A DNA stretch of 64,000 nt from Verrucosispora sioxanthis. GTDB lineage: Bacteria; Actinomycetota; Actinomycetes; Mycobacteriales; Micromonosporaceae. Below are positions 26,316-34,905 of this stretch, piece after piece. Under the pieces are notes generated by a model. The model saw only the letters and a list, made by a program, of their open reading frames with translations. It made no database searches and was not told the DNA's origin. Position 1 is the first letter of the stretch. The number at the start of each line of letters is the position of its first letter. Location of the stretch: NCBI RefSeq assembly GCF_010560025.1, contig NZ_SAIY01000008.1, positions 1 through 64,000 on the forward strand, written 5' to 3'. The translations under genes were made by a program, and so were the position numbers.

Positions 26316-28967
26316 GTGCGGGAGCTGACGACGGACGAGACGACCGGGCGGTATGTGTTGAGCCTGCACGACGTCGATGAGACGCGGGTCGACGTCGTAG
26401 GCGGCAAGGGGGCGCACCTGGGGGCGTTGTCGCGGATCGACGGCGTCCCCGTGCCGGCCGGCTGCTGCGTCACCACCCACGCCTTCGGGCGGATCATGGC
26501 GGAGGTGCCGTCGATCGACGATCGGCTCGATCGGCTGGCCCGGCTGTGCCCGGACGATCGGGATGCCATCCGGGCAGTCAGTGCCGAGATCCGGCACGCC
26601 ATCCAGGCCACGCCCGTGCCGGCCGACCTGGCGGCGGCGATCAGCGGCTTCGTCGACGAACTCGGCGGGCGGGCCGGGTACGCCGTCCGGTCCAGCGCGA
26701 CCGCCGAGGACCTGCCAACGGCCTCCTTCGCCGGCCAGCACGACACGTACCTGAACGTGGTGGGTACGAACGCGGTCGTCGAGCACGTCCGCCGGTGCTG
26801 GGGGTCACTGTTCAGCGAGCGGGCGGTGACCTACCGGCAGCGCAACGGCGTCGACCACCGTACGGTCCGGATGGCCGTTGTCGTGCAGCGGATGGTCTTC
26901 CCGGACGCGGCCGGCATCCTGTTCACTGCCGACCCGGTCACCGGCAACCGGAGGGTCTCCTCCGTGGACGCCAGCTTCGGTCTCGGTGAAGCCCTGGTGT
27001 GCGGCCTGGTGAACCCGGACGTGTTCACCGTGCGCGACGGCGAGATCGTCACCCGGACGGTCGCCACCAAGCAGCGGGCCCTGCACGCCCTGCCCGGCGG
27101 CGGTACCCGGGAGCAGGCGATCGACCCGCGACGGCGGGAGCAGCCGGCGTTGACGGACACCCAGGTCGTACGACTCGCGCGGCTCGGCCGGCGGATCGAG
27201 GCGCACTTCGGCCGCCCGCAGGACATCGAATGGTGCCTGGTGGATGACGCCTTCCAGATCGTGCAGAGTCGGCCCATCACGACGCTGTTCCCCGTCCCGG
27301 CCGCCCACGACCGGGACGACCACGTCTACGTCTCGGTCGGCCATCAGCAGATGATGACCGACGCCATGAAGCCGCTTGGGCTGTCGATGTGGCAGTTGAC
27401 GGCCATGGCCCCGATGCGGGCGGCCGGCGGGAGGCTGTTCGTCGACGTCACCCAACGGCTGGTCTCCCCCGCGACCCGCAGCGCCCTCCTGGAGATCATG
27501 GGCAGGGGCGATCCGCTGGTCAGGGACGCACTGGAGACCGTCCTCGACCGCGCCGACGTCAGGTCGAGGAGGCCGGAACCGACCGTTGCGACGCGACCCG
27601 ACGGAACGGCCGGTGGCCCACCGGCCGCCGGCCCGGCGGTCACTCCGATCGACCCGGATCCGGCCGTGGTCGCCGGGCTGGTCGAGCGCAGCCAAGCCTC
27701 CATCGCCGCCCTACGGCGCGAGATCCGGACGAAGACCGGAGCGGCGTTGTTCGACTTCCTGACCAGTGCCTTCGACGAGCACAAACGGGTGCTCAGTGAC
27801 CCGCTGAGCATGCAGGTGATCATGGCGGGGATGGAGGCCACCTGGTGGCTCAACGACCACCTCCGGGAGTGGCTGGGCGAGAAGAATGCGGCGGACACGC
27901 TTACCCTCTCCGCTCCCGGCAACGTGACCTCGGAGATGGGACTGGCGCTGCTCGACGTCGCCGACGTGATCCGCCCGCATCCCGAGGTGGTGGCGTTCCT
28001 GCACGGCGTCGAGGACGAGAGTTTTCTCGACGAGTTGCCGAGGCTGCCCGGCGGCACCGAGGCGCGCCAGGCCATCGAGGCGTACCTCGACCGGTACGGC
28101 ATGCGCTGCGTCGGCGAGATCGACATCACCAGGCCACGGTGGCGCGAACGTCCCACCACCCTGCTGCCGGTGCTGCTGGAACACGTCCGGCACGCCGAGC
28201 CGGGTGCCGCCGAGCGTCGTTTCGAGCGGGGACGGCAGGCCGCGGAGCAGAAGGCGCGCGAGGTGCTGTCCCGGCTACGGGCCCTGCCGGACGGGGAACG
28301 CAAGGCCGCCGAGACCAAACGGATGATCGACCGGGTCCGGACCTTCGCCGGCTACCGGGAGTACCCGAAGTACGACATCATCAGCCGCTACTTCCTCTAC
28401 AAGCAGGCCCTGCTGGTCGAGGCCGACCGCCTGGCGCTGGCGCAGGTGATCCGCGAGAGGGAGGACGTCTTCTTCCTCACCTTCGACGAGTTCCGCGACG
28501 CCGTGCGCACCAACCAGGTCGACGACCGGCTCATCCGTCAGCGCCGGGACGAGTTCCGGTCGTACCAGGCACTCCGGCCGCCCCGAGTGCTCACCTCGGA
28601 CGGTGAGGCCGTCGACGGGGCGTACCGGCGCGACGACGTGCCGGCCGGTGCGCTGGTCGGCCTGCCGGTCTCCGCCGGGACCGTGGCAGGACGCGCCCGG
28701 GTCATCCTGGACCTGGCCCAGGCCGATCTCGAACCGGGCGACATCCTCGTCACTGTCCACACCGATCCCAGTTGGACGCCCCTGTTCGTCGCCGTCGCCG
28801 GCCTGGTGACGGAGGTCGGTGGGCTGATGACCCACGGCGCGGTGATCGCCCGGGAGTACGGCCTGCCAGCCGTGGTAGGGGTGGCAGACGCCACCCGGCT
28901 GATCCGCGACGGGCAGCGGATCCGGGTGCACGCCACCGACGGCTACGTGGAGATCCTGTCCCGATAG
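26316..28967 (+). CDS. rph: Rifamycin-inactivating phosphotransferase
   Basis: 883 aa, the length and three-domain order of rifampin phosphotransferase (Rph). These enzymes phosphorylate the C21 hydroxyl of rifamycins using ATP, giving AMP and Pi. The N-terminal ATP-grasp region has VVGGKGAHLGAL, GYAVRSSATAEDLPTASFAG and DIEWCLVDDAFQIVQSRPIT. The rifamycin-binding domain begins DHVYVSVGHQQMMTDAMKPL, a signature that separates Rph from PEP synthase. The C-terminal swivelling His domain contains the catalytic histidine in LMTHGAVIAREYGLPAV (H840). GTG 26316 is the start; the open frame extends upstream through the RAE, which cannot be coding. The RAE implies rifamycin-responsive expression. It predicts rifamycin tolerance. 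Confidence 0.93.
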   Translation: MRELTTDETTGRYVLSLHDVDETRVDVVGGKGAHLGALSRIDGVPVPAGCCVTTHAFGRIMAEVPSIDDRLDRLARLCPDDRDAIRAVSAEIRHAIQATPVPADLAAAISGFVDELGGRAGYAVRSSATAEDLPTASFAGQHDTYLNVVGTNAVVEHVRRCWGSLFSERAVTYRQRNGVDHRTVRMAVVVQRMVFPDAAGILFTADPVTGNRRVSSVDASFGLGEALVCGLVNPDVFTVRDGEIVTRTVATKQRALHALPGGGTREQAIDPRRREQPALTDTQVVRLARLGRRIEAHFGRPQDIEWCLVDDAFQIVQSRPITTLFPVPAAHDRDDHVYVSVGHQQMMTDAMKPLGLSMWQLTAMAPMRAAGGRLFVDVTQRLVSPATRSALLEIMGRGDPLVRDALETVLDRADVRSRRPEPTVATRPDGTAGGPPAAGPAVTPIDPDPAVVAGLVERSQASIAALRREIRTKTGAALFDFLTSAFDEHKRVLSDPLSMQVIMAGMEATWWLNDHLREWLGEKNAADTLTLSAPGNVTSEMGLALLDVADVIRPHPEVVAFLHGVEDESFLDELPRLPGGTEARQAIEAYLDRYGMRCVGEIDITRPRWRERPTTLLPVLLEHVRHAEPGAAERRFERGRQAAEQKAREVLSRLRALPDGERKAAETKRMIDRVRTFAGYREYPKYDIISRYFLYKQALLVEADRLALAQVIREREDVFFLTFDEFRDAVRTNQVDDRLIRQRRDEFRSYQALRPPRVLTSDGEAVDGAYRRDDVPAGALVGLPVSAGTVAGRARVILDLAQADLEPGDILVTVHTDPSWTPLFVAVAGLVTEVGGLMTHGAVIAREYGLPAVVGVADATRLIRDGQRIRVHATDGYVEILSR

Positions 28968-29004
28968 ACGCCTGCCAGGCTCCGGCGGGGCTCGGTACAT
29001 CGCG

Positions 29005-29661
29005 TCAGCCGCCGGTCCGGGCAGTGTCGATCGTCATGAGGTCGCGCAGGGCGAAGCGGAGGTGCTCCCACTCCTCACCGATGATCACGTGCAGGCAGCG
29101 CAGGACCGACACCTCGGTCTCCGCCGACCAGGGGTGGCGTCGAGGCTCGGCAAGCGTCTGCGGGGTGACGGTGGCGAGGAATTCGCGGACCATGGCCTGC
29201 CGTTCGGCACGCAGGTCGAGGATCTCGGCCAGCCCCGGCCGCCCGGCGGCGAAGATCGAGGTGTCGAAGCCGCCCATCGCGTACTCGGCGTGCGGCTGCC
29301 CGAGCGGGTGGCAGGGCTGAGGAAGGCGTAGCACCGCTTGGCCGAGCCAGACGTCGGCGGCGAAGGCGAGGTGCCGCAGCGTCTGCGCGAAGGACCACTC
29401 GCCACCGACCGAGGCGTCGACGGTGCCGGCGGGCATCGCGATCGCCCGCTCGACCGCCGCCGCCCAGGCCCGTTCGAGCGCCGCCCACGCCGCCCGCAGT
29501 CCCTCCGGATCTTCGGCCTGCCTCAGCTCCCGACCCGGGAACCGCCGGTTCAGCTCGGCCTCGACCAACGGCACGACGTCGACCCCGTTGACCAGCAGCG
29601 ACCCCTCCGCCAACCAGGGTGCGTCGATGTCGATCCCCCGCACCTCGACGCCGCGCATCAC
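29005..29661 (-). CDS. DinB-superfamily protein (start uncertain)
   Basis: About 218 aa from GTG 29661 (or ATG 29658). A pentapeptide-like N-terminus (GAVMRGVEVRGIDIDAP) precedes a DinB-like helical bundle with its metal-ligand motifs: WSFAQTLRHLAFAADVWLGQ and HVIIGEEWEHLRFALRDL. Such metal-binding proteins often act with bacillithiol or mycothiol; no reaction is known here. Family-like sequence (VEFTPTGARFIRST) continues in frame upstream to about 29715 without a start codon and overlaps the oppositely oriented 29684 gene, so the true N-terminus may have been truncated or altered. It is convergent with rph. Confidence 0.72.
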   Translation of the reverse strand: MMRGVEVRGIDIDAPWLAEGSLLVNGVDVVPLVEAELNRRFPGRELRQAEDPEGLRAAWAALERAWAAAVERAIAMPAGTVDASVGGEWSFAQTLRHLAFAADVWLGQAVLRLPQPCHPLGQPHAEYAMGGFDTSIFAAGRPGLAEILDLRAERQAMVREFLATVTPQTLAEPRRHPWSAETEVSVLRCLHVIIGEEWEHLRFALRDLMTIDTARTGG

Positions 29662-29683
29662 CGCCCCGGCCAACGTCGACCTG

Positions 29684-30094
29684 ATGAACCGTGCCCCCGT
29701 CGGGGTGAACTCGACCGAGCTGGCGTCAACCGTCGCCGATCTCGTGCTGACCGCGCTACCGGAGATCGACACCCTGCCGGAGGCGCTGGACGCCCTGCGG
29801 GCCAGTGAGAACGAACTACTCTCTCGCTGGCAGCGGCTCGCCGAGGAGCAGGCGAACCGTGGGCTCACCCAGCCCGAGATACGCTGGCGCAATGCGCTGG
29901 CCGGGGAGCTGCGCCAGCAGGCCGACACGGTGACACCGAACGCCGGGACGACCGACAGCTTCACCATCGGCTTCAGCCTCGCCAATCAGGCCCTGGCCCG
30001 CAGGCTACGCGCCCGAGCCGACGAGATCACCGTCCTGCCCGTCCCGATCGACCCCTGGGCGCTGCCGAAACGCCACGACGAGCCCGACTCCTGA
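29684..30094 (+). CDS. Hypothetical protein
   Basis: 136 aa from ATG 29684. I do not recognise a family. The protein is mainly helical, with an amphipathic stretch EALDALRASENELLSRWQRL and a C-terminal segment LARRLRARADEITVLPVPID. It has no signal peptide, membrane helix or metal motif. Codon use is like its neighbours, and the sequence from about 29715 onward looks like protein. Its first codons overlap, antisense, the apparent N-terminus of the DinB gene, so a later start is possible. A strong hairpin follows at 30126-30158. Confidence 0.5.
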   Translation: MNRAPVGVNSTELASTVADLVLTALPEIDTLPEALDALRASENELLSRWQRLAEEQANRGLTQPEIRWRNALAGELRQQADTVTPNAGTTDSFTIGFSLANQALARRLRARADEITVLPVPIDPWALPKRHDEPDS

Positions 30095-30125
30095 CCAGCC
30101 GGGCGCCGACGGCCGACACACGGGT

Positions 30126-30158
30126 GCCCCGGGTGCCGCCCGGCGCGGCACCCGGGGC
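30126..30158. terminator. Bidirectional hairpin terminator
   Basis: Perfect 14-bp stem GCCCCGGGTGCCGC (30126-30139) with GCGGCACCCGGGGC (30145-30158) and a CCGGC loop, between the convergent hypothetical and GH1 genes. Confidence 0.75.
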
Positions 30159-30180
30159 GTCCCGGGCCCCGTCGGCCCGC

Positions 30181-31596
30181 TTATCCGCGCACCGCGACGG
30201 TGTCGGCCGTCGCGGTGCGCCGCTGGTGGGAACGGATCAGCTCGGCGTAGCGGTGGCCGCTGGCCTTGACCGTCCGCCGTTGGGTGGCGTAGTCGACATG
30301 CACCAGACCGAACCGCTTGTCGTAGCCGTACGCCCATTCGAAGTTGTCCAGTAGCGACCAGGCGAAGTAGCCGGCCAGCGGCACACCACGGCCGACCGCC
30401 GCGGCGCAGGCGGCCAGGTGCCGTTCCAAATGGTCGGTGCGCTCGGTGTCGTCGACCGTGCCGTCGGCGGTGACCACGTCCGGCCAGGCCGAACCGCTCT
30501 CGGTGACAAAGATGCGGGCCGGGGCGTACTCCTGGCTCACCTCGACAAGCAGCCGTTCCAGCCCTTCGGGGTGCACCTCCCAGTCCATCGCGGTGTGCGC
30601 CGCGCCCGCCACCGGGACCTGCCGGGCGTACGGTGCCGGTCCGTCCGGGTCGTCGGCCGCCACCTGCCGGAAGTAGTAGTTGACACCGAGGAAGTCGGCC
30701 GGCGCGGCGATCACCGCGAGGTCGTCGCCGCGTACCGGCGGCTCGACACCGTAGGTGGCGACCATGTCGGCCGGGTAGCCGCGACCGTGCAGCGGGTCCA
30801 GCCACCAGCGGTTGACGTGCCCGTCCAGCCGGTGAGCGGCGGCCACGTCGGCAGGGCGATCGCTGGCCGCGTCGATCGGGCTGAGGTTCAGCACCGGGCC
30901 GATCGACGCCGGCCGACCGGCGTGGGCCCGGATCGCGGCGGTGGCCAGGCCATGGCCGAGCAGCACGTGGTGCGCGGCTGACACGGCCCGACCAAGATCC
31001 CGCTCGCCGGGGGCCATCCGCCCTTCCAGGTGGCCGATCCAGGCGATGCAGAGCGGCTCGTTGACGGTGCACCAGTCGGTCACCCGGTCGCCGAGGCGGG
31101 CCGCGACCACCGCGGCGTAGTCGGCGAACGCCTCGGCGGTCTCCCGGCGCGGCCAGCCACCCCGGTCCTGCAACGCCTGCGGCAGGTCCCAGTGGTAGAG
31201 GGTGACGTACGGCCGGATACCGGCGGCCAGCAGCCCGTCGGTCAGGCGGTCGTAGAAGTCCAGGCCGGCGGCGTTGACCCGGCCGGCCCCGTCGGGACGG
31301 ACCCGGGGCCAGGCCACCGAGAAACGGTACGCACCGACACCCAGGCTCCGCATCAGCGCCACGTCCTGCGGCCACCGGTGGTAGTGTTCGCAGGCCACCT
31401 CCCCGGTGTCGCCGTTGTCGATGGCGCCCGGCCGAGTGCAGAAGGTGTCCCAGATGGAGGGTTTGCGACCGTCGGCGGTGGCGGCGCCCTCGATCTGGTA
31501 GGCCGAGGTGGCGACACCCCAGCGGAAGTCGGGCGGCAGCGTGGACAGGTCCGGCACGGGCGGGTTCTCCTCGGTTCTGGTGGTGGACGGGCTCAC
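30181..31596 (-). CDS. GH1 beta-glucosidase
   Basis: 471 aa, normal for cytoplasmic GH1 enzymes. It begins PPDFRWGVATSAYQIEGAAT. The acid/base glutamate is in TVNEP (E180) and the nucleophile in VTESGSAW (E366; ITENG is commoner), with the sugar-binding FAWSLLDNFEWAYGYDKRFG near the C-terminus. It should hydrolyse imported beta-glucosides such as cello-oligosaccharides, or possibly other beta-glycosides. GTG 31596 overlaps the permease stop as GTGA, so translation is coupled; the much longer open frame upstream is a shadow of the permease. It is last in the ROK-controlled uptake operon and is followed by a strong terminator. Confidence 0.93.
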   Translation of the reverse strand: MSPSTTRTEENPPVPDLSTLPPDFRWGVATSAYQIEGAATADGRKPSIWDTFCTRPGAIDNGDTGEVACEHYHRWPQDVALMRSLGVGAYRFSVAWPRVRPDGAGRVNAAGLDFYDRLTDGLLAAGIRPYVTLYHWDLPQALQDRGGWPRRETAEAFADYAAVVAARLGDRVTDWCTVNEPLCIAWIGHLEGRMAPGERDLGRAVSAAHHVLLGHGLATAAIRAHAGRPASIGPVLNLSPIDAASDRPADVAAAHRLDGHVNRWWLDPLHGRGYPADMVATYGVEPPVRGDDLAVIAAPADFLGVNYYFRQVAADDPDGPAPYARQVPVAGAAHTAMDWEVHPEGLERLLVEVSQEYAPARIFVTESGSAWPDVVTADGTVDDTERTDHLERHLAACAAAVGRGVPLAGYFAWSLLDNFEWAYGYDKRFGLVHVDYATQRRTVKASGHRYAELIRSHQRRTATADTVAVRG

Positions 31597-32432
31597 TTGG
31601 CCGCCCCGGCGGTGAGGCCGGCGACGAAGAAACGCTGTAACGCCAGGAACCCGGCGACCACCGGCACGCTCACCACCAGGGAGGCGGCCATCACCTGGTT
31701 CCAGTAGACGTTGAACTGGGTGGAGTAGCCCTGCAGTCCGACGGCGAGGGTGCGGCTGTCCTCGTTGGTCAGCACCGAGGCGAACAGCACCTCGCCCCAG
31801 GCGGTCATGAAGGCGTACACGGTCACCGCGACCACGCCGGGCACGGCGGCCGGCAGCACCACCTGGAACAGGGTGCGCAGCGGGCCGGCACCGTCGACCT
31901 GGGCGGCCTCGTCCAGCCCGCGCGGGATGGAGTCGAAGTAGCCGACCAGCATCCAGATCGAGAACGGCAGCGAGAAGGTGAGGTAGGTGATGATGAGGCC
32001 GGTGCGGCTGGCGTAGAGCGCGATGCCGGTGGCGTTGCCGAGGTTGACGTAGATCAGGAACAGCGGCAACAGGAACAGGATGCCGGGGAACATCTGCGTC
32101 GACAGCACGGTCACCGAGAAGACCTGCCGGCCCCGGAACCGGTAGCGACTGACCGCGTACGCGGCGAAGATGGCCACGCTGACCGAGAAGATGGCGGCGA
32201 CGCTGGCCACCAGCAGGCTGTTGAGCAGGTAGCGGCCGAGTGGCACGGTCGACCACATGTCCACGAACGCCTGCAACGTGGGATGTCGGGGCCACCAGGT
32301 GAAGGCGCCCTGCACGTCCCGCAGGGGTTTGAGCGCCGAGCTGACCATCGCGTAGAGCGGGACGAGGACGAAGCCGGCGAGCAGGGTCAGCACGATCCGG
32401 CGCGACCAGCGTTCGGCGGCGGTCTCACGCAT
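31593..32432 (-). CDS. ABC sugar importer permease (MalG-type) of the beta-glucoside operon
   Basis: 279 aa with six membrane helices, starting RRIVLTLLAGFVLVPLYAMV. The EAA loop is IPRGLDEAAQVDGAGPLRTL followed by FQVVLPAAVPG. It is the second transmembrane subunit of a CUT1 importer. Its start overlaps the 3' end of the upstream permease by 8 bases, and its stop overlaps the GH1 start. There is no ATPase gene in the operon, so a shared multi-sugar ATPase is expected. Substrate is inferred from the linked beta-glucosidase. Confidence 0.9.
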   Translation of the reverse strand: MRETAAERWSRRIVLTLLAGFVLVPLYAMVSSALKPLRDVQGAFTWWPRHPTLQAFVDMWSTVPLGRYLLNSLLVASVAAIFSVSVAIFAAYAVSRYRFRGRQVFSVTVLSTQMFPGILFLLPLFLIYVNLGNATGIALYASRTGLIITYLTFSLPFSIWMLVGYFDSIPRGLDEAAQVDGAGPLRTLFQVVLPAAVPGVVAVTVYAFMTAWGEVLFASVLTNEDSRTLAVGLQGYSTQFNVYWNQVMAASLVVSVPVVAGFLALQRFFVAGLTAGAAK

Positions 32433-33401
32433 CGTTCCTCCGTCGGTTGGTCAGCAACAGGTATCCGGCGGTGACCAGGAGCAGGAACAGCAGCAGCACC
32501 ACCGACATGGCCGAGCCGGTGCCAAAGTCCCAGGTCTGGAAGGAGCTGCGGTAGATGTGCAGCGAGATGAGGTCGGCCTCGGCCGGAGCGGAGCCGCCGA
32601 AGAGGACGTACGGGGTGTTGAAGTCGTTGAAGGTCCAGAGGAAGAGCACCAGCAGCAGGACCAGGTTCACCGGGCGCAGCATCGGCAGGGTGACCGAGCG
32701 CAGCCGCCGCCAGAACCCCGCGCCGTCCATCGCGGCGGCCTCGTACAGCTCGTCCGGGATGTTCTGCAGGCCGGCCATCACGCAGAGGAACGCGAACGGC
32801 CAGGTCCGCCAGATCGAGACGATCAGCAGGGCCACGAAGCTGTTGTCGCCGATCAACCAGAAGGGCGGCTCGTCGACCAGGCCCAGCTGGTCGACCAGGA
32901 CGTGGTTGACCAGGCCGGTGTCGCGCTGGAAGAGGAAGGTCCAGGTGATCACCGCGGTGTAGACCGGCAGCGCGTACGGGGTGAGGAAGAGTGCCCGCAG
33001 CACGGCCCGGCCCCGGAACGGTCGTTGCAGCAGCACCGCGGCGGTGGTGCCGAGCATCCAGGACAGGCCCACGGAGAGCACCGTGTAGAGCACGGTGACC
33101 CGGAACGAGCGCAGCAGCTCGGCTCCGGCGGCGGAGTCGACGTCGAACACCACCCGGTAGTTGTCCAGCCCGACGAAGGGTGCCCCGGACCAGTCGCGGA
33201 TGTGGAACTGGGTCAGCTCCAGCAGGCTCATCCAGGCACCGACGAGCATCGGGATCACGTGGATCGCCAGCTCCAGCACCACGGCCGGGGCGAGCAGCAG
33301 GTACGGCAGCAGGGACCGGCGGGGGCGGCGGGCGGCGGACGGGCCGGCCGGCCGGTGCCGGCGGCCCGGTCGGCGGCGGGTGGCGAGGTGGTGGTGGTCA
33401 T
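32425..33401 (-). CDS. ABC sugar importer permease (MalF-type), N-terminal frame uncertain
   Basis: About 325 aa with six membrane helices, beginning SLLPYLLLAPAVVLELAIHV; EAA loop PDELYEAAAMDGAGFWRRLR then SVTLPMLRP. The best start is ATG 33401, behind AAGGGA (spacing about 5), reading TTTTSPPAADRAAGTGRP. That frame does not connect with the body of the protein: one indel in the CCGGCCGGCCGG-type repeat around 33345-33360 is needed. The body frame itself is open back to GTG 33450, but without a ribosome binding site. The cytoplasmic N-terminal tail is unconserved, so function is probably intact. Confidence 0.85.
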
Positions 33402-33466
33402 CGAGGTCCCTTCGCGGGCTGGCCGTGGGAGGGTCGGCGGCACCTCCCACGGCCAGCGGTCCGTGG

Positions 33467-34762
33467 TCAGCGCATCTGCTGCTGGGCTCGGGTCAGCTTC
33501 TCCCGGACGCTGTCCTCGGTGACCGGCCTGCCGCTGGCCGCGTCGGCGAAGAGTTCCTTGATGGCGGTGCCGACGAGCGTCTCGAAGGTGCTCTCCTCGG
33601 GCACCTGCGGCAGCGGTGCCGCGGTGGTGGCCAGGGTCTGCGCGAGCACCTTCTGTTCGTCGGCGGCGAAGGCGGGATCGGCGGCGACGGTGCCGACCGC
33701 CGGCAGCGAGCCGTACGTCTTGTTCAACGTGACCTGCTCGGTGTCGCTGGTCATGAACTTGACGAACTCCAACGCCCCGTCGAGGTTCTTGGTGTGCTTG
33801 AACACCGCGATGTTGATCCCGGCGACCATGCTGTTGACCTGTTTGCCACCGGCCGGCGGGTTGGCCAGGAACGGCACCGGGGCCACCCCGTAGGCGTCGG
33901 CCGCCATGCTCTGTGACTTGAGGTTCGCGCCGGCGGCCTGCCAGAGCAGCATCGCGGCCTTGCCGTTGGCGAAGTCGGAGACGGACTGGTTCTGCGCGTA
34001 CTCGGCGTTGCTCGGGTTGACGATCTTGTCGACGGCCATCAGGTCGACGTAGCGCTTGACGGCGGCGACGTTCTGCGGGGTGTCGAAGGTCGGCTTACCG
34101 GCGGCGTCGAACCACTCCCCGCCGTACTGCTGAGCGAAGGTGAAGGCGTGGTGGGCGTTCTCCGACGGGTTGGCGCCCTCCACTGCGAGGCCCCACGTGC
34201 CGTCGCCGGTGAGCTTGCGGCCGACCTCGGCCATCTCCTCCCAGGTGGTGGGCGGGGCGGTGATGCCGGCGTCGGCGAAGGACTGCTTGTTGTAGTACAG
34301 CGCGTAGGCGAGGCTGTAGAGCGGCACGGCGGCCGGCGGCTTGTCGGGTGCTCCGGCGGCGGCGAGCGCGGCCGGGACGAACCGGTCCTTGCCACCGACC
34401 TTGTCGAGGGTGGCGTCGTCGAACTCGACGAGCGCGCCGGTGGCCTGCAGCGAGGCCGACCAGGTGTTGCCGATGTTCACCACGTCCGGGCCCTGCCCGG
34501 TGGTGGCGGCGGCCAGCAGTCGGTTGAGCAGGTCGGACCAGGGCACGACCTCGACGTTGACCTTGATGCCGGTCTGCTGTTCGAACTTGTCCAGCTCGGG
34601 CTGGAGGATCTCCTTGTCGGCCTCCAGACTGGCGCCCTGATTGCTGGCCCAGTACGTGAGGGTCGTGCCGCCGTCGCCCGGCTCGTCGCCGGAGCCGCAG
34701 GCGGTCAGCGACGCGGCGGCCAGGACGGTGGCGGTGAGCATCGCGAGGTGTCGTCTCGACAC
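33467..34762 (-). CDS. ABC sugar importer substrate-binding lipoprotein
   Basis: 431 aa. Lipoprotein signal LTATVLAAASLTAC (lipobox LTAC), then a family-1 solute-binding protein: TTLTYWASNQGASLEADKEI, VVPWSDLLNRLLAAATTGQG, PLYSLAYALYYNKQSFADAG. It captures an oligosaccharide outside the membrane and delivers it to the two permeases downstream. The linked GH1 beta-glucosidase points to beta-glucosides. GTG 34762 has AAGGGG upstream. The operon order is binding protein, permease, permease, GH1. The promoter carries an operator-like inverted repeat across its -10, consistent with repression by the divergent ROK protein. Confidence 0.9.
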   Translation of the reverse strand: MSRRHLAMLTATVLAAASLTACGSGDEPGDGGTTLTYWASNQGASLEADKEILQPELDKFEQQTGIKVNVEVVPWSDLLNRLLAAATTGQGPDVVNIGNTWSASLQATGALVEFDDATLDKVGGKDRFVPAALAAAGAPDKPPAAVPLYSLAYALYYNKQSFADAGITAPPTTWEEMAEVGRKLTGDGTWGLAVEGANPSENAHHAFTFAQQYGGEWFDAAGKPTFDTPQNVAAVKRYVDLMAVDKIVNPSNAEYAQNQSVSDFANGKAAMLLWQAAGANLKSQSMAADAYGVAPVPFLANPPAGGKQVNSMVAGINIAVFKHTKNLDGALEFVKFMTSDTEQVTLNKTYGSLPAVGTVAADPAFAADEQKVLAQTLATTAAPLPQVPEESTFETLVGTAIKELFADAASGRPVTEDSVREKLTRAQQQMR

Positions 34763-34816
34763 GAGCTGCCCCTTCGGTCTCAGATTGGTGGTGGAGGGAG
34801 TTACATCACGGCTTAA

Positions 34817-34856
34817 TTAATGTCGTCATTAAAATGGTTCGGCGGGGGGTCGTCAA
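34817..34856 (-). promoter_or_regulatory. Promoter with overlapping ROK-type operator for the beta-glucoside operon
   Basis: Minus strand: -35 TTGACG (34856-34851), 17-base spacer, -10 TTTAAT (34833-34828). The inverted repeat TTAATGTCGTCATTAA (34817-34832; perfect 6-bp arms) covers the -10 and start region. This AT-rich island stands out in very GC-rich DNA. Confidence 0.65.
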
Positions 34857-34905
34857 GCACGGGGTCGTACAGTCGCCGGGGGCGGCCGACGGGATGAGGT
34901 GACAC

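Noticed and set aside
26316..28967. Phosphoenolpyruvate synthase
   Set aside because: Domain order is similar, but the middle-domain signature starting DHVYVSVGHQQMM and the upstream RAE identify a rifampin phosphotransferase.
32425..33401. GTG 33450 as the permease start
   Set aside because: It lacks a ribosome binding site and gives an unlikely N-terminus; ATG 33401 with AAGGGA is better despite needing one indel.
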